From Micrococcaceae bacterium UBA4005 (GTDB taxonomy: Bacteria; Actinomycetota; Actinomycetes; Actinomycetales; Micrococcaceae), in the NCBI GenBank assembly GCA_002384315.1, contig DGBL01000027.1, positions 20,456 to 28,545 on the forward strand: 8,090 nucleotides of DNA, given 5' to 3'. The translations under genes were made by a program, and so were the position numbers. The notes below the pieces were generated by a model. The model was not told the origin of the DNA. It saw only the letters and a list, made by a program, of their open reading frames with translations, and ran no database searches. Each line of letters begins with the position of its first letter. Position 1 is the stretch's first letter. Positions 5,397 to 8,090 of the stretch are shown piece by piece.

Positions 5397-6480
5397 GGCT
5401 GCGCCAGGCCTGCCGGGAGAGGTCGGCCGCGCCGATCAATCCGGCAGCCGGGCCGAGCGCTGCGAGTTCGATTGCGGCGGCTGGCCGGAAGCCGCGGCCG
5501 GTGAGGTTGCGCGCAAAGGCTCGTCGGGTCGGTTCGAGCAGCAGCTGCCCGGCGGCGCTGAGACCGCCTCCGATGACGAACATTCCAGGATCCAGCGCGG
5601 CGGCGAGGTTTGCCAGCCCCAACCCAAGCCATTGCCCGACATCCTCGACGAGTTCCCGGCAGGCCGGGTCGCCTTCCATCGCCAGGCCAGTGACCAGCGC
5701 GCCGGTGATGCGTTGGGGGTCGCCGTCGACGGCGTCGATGAGGGTACGTGCGACTGGCGAGTTCGCGGCCGCCAGTTCGCGCGCTTCACGGCCCAGCGCG
5801 TTTCCAGAGGCATACTGTTCCCAACAACCCCTGTTTCCGCATTCGCACCGGTGTCCGTTGGGCATGATGATCTGATGCCCAAACTCACCGGCGACGCCGT
5901 AGCGGCCACGCTCGATCCTGCCGTCAATGATCGTCGCCCCGCCGATCCCGGTGCCCAGTGTCACGCACACCAGCCGGGACTCCCCCTGCGCGGCCCCGAA
6001 CCGTGATTCGGCCCAGGCGGCCGCGTCGGCATCGTTGATCACGGTCACACGCCGCCGGAGCAGACGCTCCAGGTTCCGCCGCAGCGGTTCGTTCCGCCAG
6101 GCCAGGTGCGGGCTGAACAGCACGGTACCGTTCGAGAGGTCCATCCAGCCTGCCGCACCAATGCCGATCGAGCGGATCCGATAACTGCCGGAGAGCTCCC
6201 CCACGAGCTCGACGATAACCCGCTCGACCTCCCGTGGGTCCTTGCCGGGGGTGGAGCGTCGGATTTCCGCAAGGATCCGCCCGCGCACGTCCACCACGCC
6301 CGCGGCTACCTTCGTGCCGCCGATATCAATACCGACTGCCAGCCCGCGCCGGGCAGGGTTGGGCATACCCCCGGCCCGGGGAGTTCTGACCGACAAGGGC
6401 GCCGGATTTCGCCAGGGAAACGCCGGTGGTGCGGCAGGACGGCGCCGCCGCGGCCCATGGGCGTCGGTGAAGGCTGCCAT
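5386..6480 (-). CDS. glkA: ROK-family glucokinase
   Basis: This enzyme should phosphorylate glucose to glucose 6-phosphate with ATP in the cytosol. Numbering here is from ATG 6480 (364 residues). The ROK hallmarks are GIDIGGTK (50-57) for phosphate binding, the catalytic aspartate in VINDADAAAW (D150), the second phosphate motif TLGTGIGG (174-181) and the zinc site made of H202 (EFGH) and C212, C214 and C219 (CECGNRGCWEQ). The sugar-binding glutamate is E221, and IGGG lies at 303-306. No N-terminal DNA-binding helix-turn-helix is present, so it is an enzyme, not a ROK repressor. ATG 6480 is preferred because GGAG lies 6 nt upstream; the reading frame continues to a TTG at 6522 without such a site. 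ATG 6366 would give a more usual length near 326. The extra N-terminal stretch is rich in Pro, Arg and Ala. The closest remembered family is Streptomyces GlkA, though other sugars are possible. Confidence 0.9.
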   Translation of the reverse strand: MAAFTDAHGPRRRRPAAPPAFPWRNPAPLSVRTPRAGGMPNPARRGLAVGIDIGGTKVAAGVVDVRGRILAEIRRSTPGKDPREVERVIVELVGELSGSYRIRSIGIGAAGWMDLSNGTVLFSPHLAWRNEPLRRNLERLLRRRVTVINDADAAAWAESRFGAAQGESRLVCVTLGTGIGGATIIDGRIERGRYGVAGEFGHQIIMPNGHRCECGNRGCWEQYASGNALGREARELAAANSPVARTLIDAVDGDPQRITGALVTGLAMEGDPACRELVEDVGQWLGLGLANLAAALDPGMFVIGGGLSAAGQLLLEPTRRAFARNLTGRGFRPAAAIELAALGPAAGLIGAADLSRQAWRSRAL

Positions 6481-6551
6481 CGGGGTCTCCATTCCGCGCG
6501 GTTGGGGCAACACCGGGAGCAATTGTTTGCGGTGACGTTACCTTTTCGTAG

Positions 6552-6567
6552 ATTACTAGAGAGTAAT
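6552..6567. promoter_or_regulatory. Palindromic operator-like site in the fadD promoter region
   Basis: ATTACT (6552-6557) and AGTAAT (6562-6567) form a perfect 6-bp inverted repeat around AGAG. It overlaps the end of the candidate -10 TAGATT (6549-6554) and its expected start point near 6561. It would also overlap the -35 region of the alternative promoter with TAGGCT at 6585-6590. Its symmetry and location suit a dimeric repressor, for example of the TetR or GntR type, but no family is identified. Confidence 0.4.
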
Positions 6568-6617
6568 TCGGTGCAGAAAAGCTATAGGCTGAAATGGCCC
6601 TGCGCGTTCGTGATACC

Positions 6618-6626
6618 GAAGGAGAT
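6618..6626 (+). promoter_or_regulatory. Strong ribosome binding site of the acyl-CoA ligase gene
   Basis: GAAGGAGAT, with GGAG at 6621-6624, lies 5 nt before the GTG at 6630. This is the best Shine-Dalgarno match of the window. It fixes the start at that GTG over the in-frame ATG at 6594, which would place the site inside the coding sequence. Confidence 0.8.
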
Positions 6627-6629
6627 ACC

Positions 6630-8090
6630 GTGCGAGAATCCCGCGTTGAGAATGTGGTGGATGTCCCCCGCGACAGCAATATCACGCACCTGGTCGTTCG
6701 GCAGTCGGAAAAACCATCGAACCCAGCGCTCTTCTCGGTACAGGACAACGGACATTGGCGTGACATCAGCGCCGCCGAGTTCCGCTCGCAGGTTGAGTCA
6801 CTGGCCAAGGGGCTCATGGCTGCGGGGCTGCGTCCAGGCGACCGGGTCGCGATCATGGCACGGACGCGGTTCGAATGGTCGCTGGCAGACTTCGCAATCT
6901 GGTTTGCCGGTGGCGTTCCGGTTCCGGTGTATGAAACCTCCTCGGCCAGCCAGGTTGCCTGGATCCTCAAGGATTCAGGGGCCGTCGGAGCTTTCGTCGA
7001 GGGCCCGCGCCACGCGGCCGTGGTTCGCGAAGCGGTCACCGCGGAATCTTTGGCAGAGCTGGCCCACGTCTGGCAATTCGACGGGGACGATCTCGATGAA
7101 TTACGGGCCGGAGGGGCAGCAGTATCGGAGGCATCCCTGGCGGAACGGCGGACGATGGCCGGATTGGAGGACCTGGCGACCATCATTTACACTTCGGGCA
7201 CGACCGGGCGCCCCAAGGGGTGCGAGCTGACGCACGGCAACTTTGTGGAACTGGCAGAAAGCGCTGCGGCGACATTGCCGGAGGTCGCCCACGAGGGCGC
7301 ACGCACCATCATGTTCCTGCCGTTGGCTCATGTCTTCGCCCGGTTCATTTCCGTCCTCTGCGTTGCAGCGGGAGCCACTGTCGCACATACCTCGGATGTG
7401 AAAAACCTGCTTCCGGATCTGCAGAGCTACCAGCCCACTTTCATTCTTGCCGTGCCGCGGGTCTTCGAGAAGGTATACAACAACTCGATGCTCAAGGCGG
7501 AGGATGCGGGCAAAGGTCGAATCTTCCACGCTGGCGCCCAGGTCGCGGTGGACTGGTCGAAAGCCGATCAGGCTGGGAAGGTTCCGCTCCTGCTCAAAGC
7601 CAAGCATGCGCTCTTCGACAGGATTCTGTACGGGAAGATCCGTGCGGCGATGGGCGGAAAAGTTGAGCACGCCGTCTCCGGCGGAGCCCCGCTCGGAGAC
7701 CGGTTGGGACATTTCTTCCACGGCATCGGGCTCATGGTGCTGGAAGGTTACGGCCTGACCGAGACCACCGCACCGATCTCCGTGAATACTCCCAAAAGAA
7801 TCAAAATTGGGACGGTGGGGGCTCCGCTGCCGGGAAACAGTGTTCGGATTGGCGACGACGGGGAGATCCTCGCCAGCGGCGTATGCGTTTTCAGGGGCTA
7901 CTTCAATCGCCCTGATCTCACTGCCGAGGCATTCGACGGCGAATGGTTCCGCACAGGCGACCTTGGGGATCTCGATGAGGAGGGCTTTCTGCGGATTACC
8001 GGGCGCAAGAAGGAGATCATCGTCACTGCTGGCGGCAAGAACGTAGCGCCCGCCATGCTGGAGGACCGCCTCAGGGCGTACCCCCTGGTG
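6630..8090 (+). CDS. fadD15: Long-chain fatty acyl-CoA ligase, FadD15-like (3' end outside the window)
   Basis: This enzyme activates long-chain fatty acids to acyl-CoA through an acyl-adenylate, at the cytosol-membrane interface. The frame is open from GTG 6630 to the window edge, giving 487 residues. The M. tuberculosis FadD15 is about 600, so roughly the last 110 are missing here. Motifs of the adenylate-forming superfamily appear in order: P-loop YTSGTTGRPKG (187-197), FLPLAHVFAR (229-238), VPRVFEKVYN (275-284), SGGAPLG (350-356), YGLTETT (374-380), the TGD aspartate (D444) and the hinge GRKKEIIVTAGGKNVAP (458-474). The catalytic lysine near the C-terminus lies beyond the edge. YETSSASQ (101-108) and GRPKGC are typical of the FadD15 subgroup of actinobacterial LACS. 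The N-terminus MRES resembles the MRE start of M. tuberculosis FadD15, supporting this GTG. The gene diverges from the glucokinase. Confidence 0.95.
   Translation, partial: MRESRVENVVDVPRDSNITHLVVRQSEKPSNPALFSVQDNGHWRDISAAEFRSQVESLAKGLMAAGLRPGDRVAIMARTRFEWSLADFAIWFAGGVPVPVYETSSASQVAWILKDSGAVGAFVEGPRHAAVVREAVTAESLAELAHVWQFDGDDLDELRAGGAAVSEASLAERRTMAGLEDLATIIYTSGTTGRPKGCELTHGNFVELAESAAATLPEVAHEGARTIMFLPLAHVFARFISVLCVAAGATVAHTSDVKNLLPDLQSYQPTFILAVPRVFEKVYNNSMLKAEDAGKGRIFHAGAQVAVDWSKADQAGKVPLLLKAKHALFDRILYGKIRAAMGGKVEHAVSGGAPLGDRLGHFFHGIGLMVLEGYGLTETTAPISVNTPKRIKIGTVGAPLPGNSVRIGDDGEILASGVCVFRGYFNRPDLTAEAFDGEWFRTGDLGDLDEEGFLRITGRKKEIIVTAGGKNVAPAMLEDRLRAYPLV

Larger units (their letters stand above)
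6481..6629. other. Divergent control region between glucokinase and acyl-CoA ligase genes
   Basis: These 149 bp hold the start regions of both divergent genes. From about 6520 to 6595 the sequence is clearly AT-richer than the flanking genes. Rightward candidates are a -35-like TTGCGG (6527-6532) 16 nt before TAGATT (6549-6554), and a second -10-like TAGGCT (6585-6590). Leftward, TAACGT (6540-6535) fits TANNNT for the glucokinase gene. Which of these is used cannot be decided by reading. Confidence 0.5.

Noticed and set aside
6326..7186. Open frame of 286 codons on the - strand across the glucokinase-fadD intergenic region
   Set aside because: It is antisense to fadD and crosses the AT-rich control region. 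It has no motif and no coding-type bias of its own.
6106..7230. Open frame of 374 codons on the + strand covering the glucokinase start and the first part of fadD
   Set aside because: It overlaps the fadD frame out of phase and is antisense to glucokinase. The true fadD frame starts at GTG 6630 with a strong ribosome binding site and carries every family motif.
1..8090. Mobile element, CRISPR array, phage or novel defence system
   Set aside because: No transposase, integrase, terminal repeats, direct-repeat array or defence domain was found on either strand. All large genes belong to core metabolism or signalling with uniform codon use.

Overview
The window looks like chromosomal DNA from a high-GC actinobacterium, most probably Micrococcales close to Arthrobacter. 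I infer this from the strong G/C bias at third codon positions, the frequent GTG starts, a PASTA-type Ser/Thr kinase, a type II (mycobacterial-type) DAHP synthase and a FadD15-type acyl-CoA ligase. No tRNA, rRNA, insertion sequence, integrase, CRISPR array or phage gene was seen. It reads as an ordinary conserved core region, not an accessory island.

Layout from left to right: (1) 62-2152 (+), a transmembrane Ser/Thr kinase with four extracellular PASTA repeats, in the position of pknL. (2) 2196-3578 (-), class II DAHP synthase (aroG), convergent with the kinase. (3) 3679-4563 (-), a PlsC-type 1-acylglycerol-3-phosphate acyltransferase upstream of aroG on the same strand. (4) 4564-4896, a 333-bp divergent intergenic region. 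(5) 4897-5376 (+), a small two-helix membrane protein of unknown function. (6) 5386-6480 (-), a ROK-family glucokinase, convergent with gene 5 with only 9 bp between stops. (7) 6481-6629, a divergent control region. (8) 6630-8090 (+), a FadD15-like long-chain acyl-CoA ligase that runs off the right edge.

The same set (pknL, aroG, acyltransferase, fadD15, with a glucokinase in streptomycetes) lies in the same neighbourhood in Mycobacterium tuberculosis (Rv2176 to Rv2187) and Streptomyces, as I recall it, so the cluster is old and vertically inherited. The genes cover the first step of aromatic biosynthesis, glycerolipid acylation, fatty-acid activation, glucose phosphorylation and cell-envelope signalling. 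They face different ways and are not one operon.

The most interesting signals are regulatory. Two genes (the kinase and aroG) have a TANNNT -10 element exactly 6 nt before a GTG start, the signature of leaderless transcripts. A perfect 9-bp inverted repeat covers the aroG start and -10. A 6-bp inverted repeat sits in the fadD promoter region. Compact hairpins lie between both convergent gene pairs. I found no convincing novel multi-gene system.
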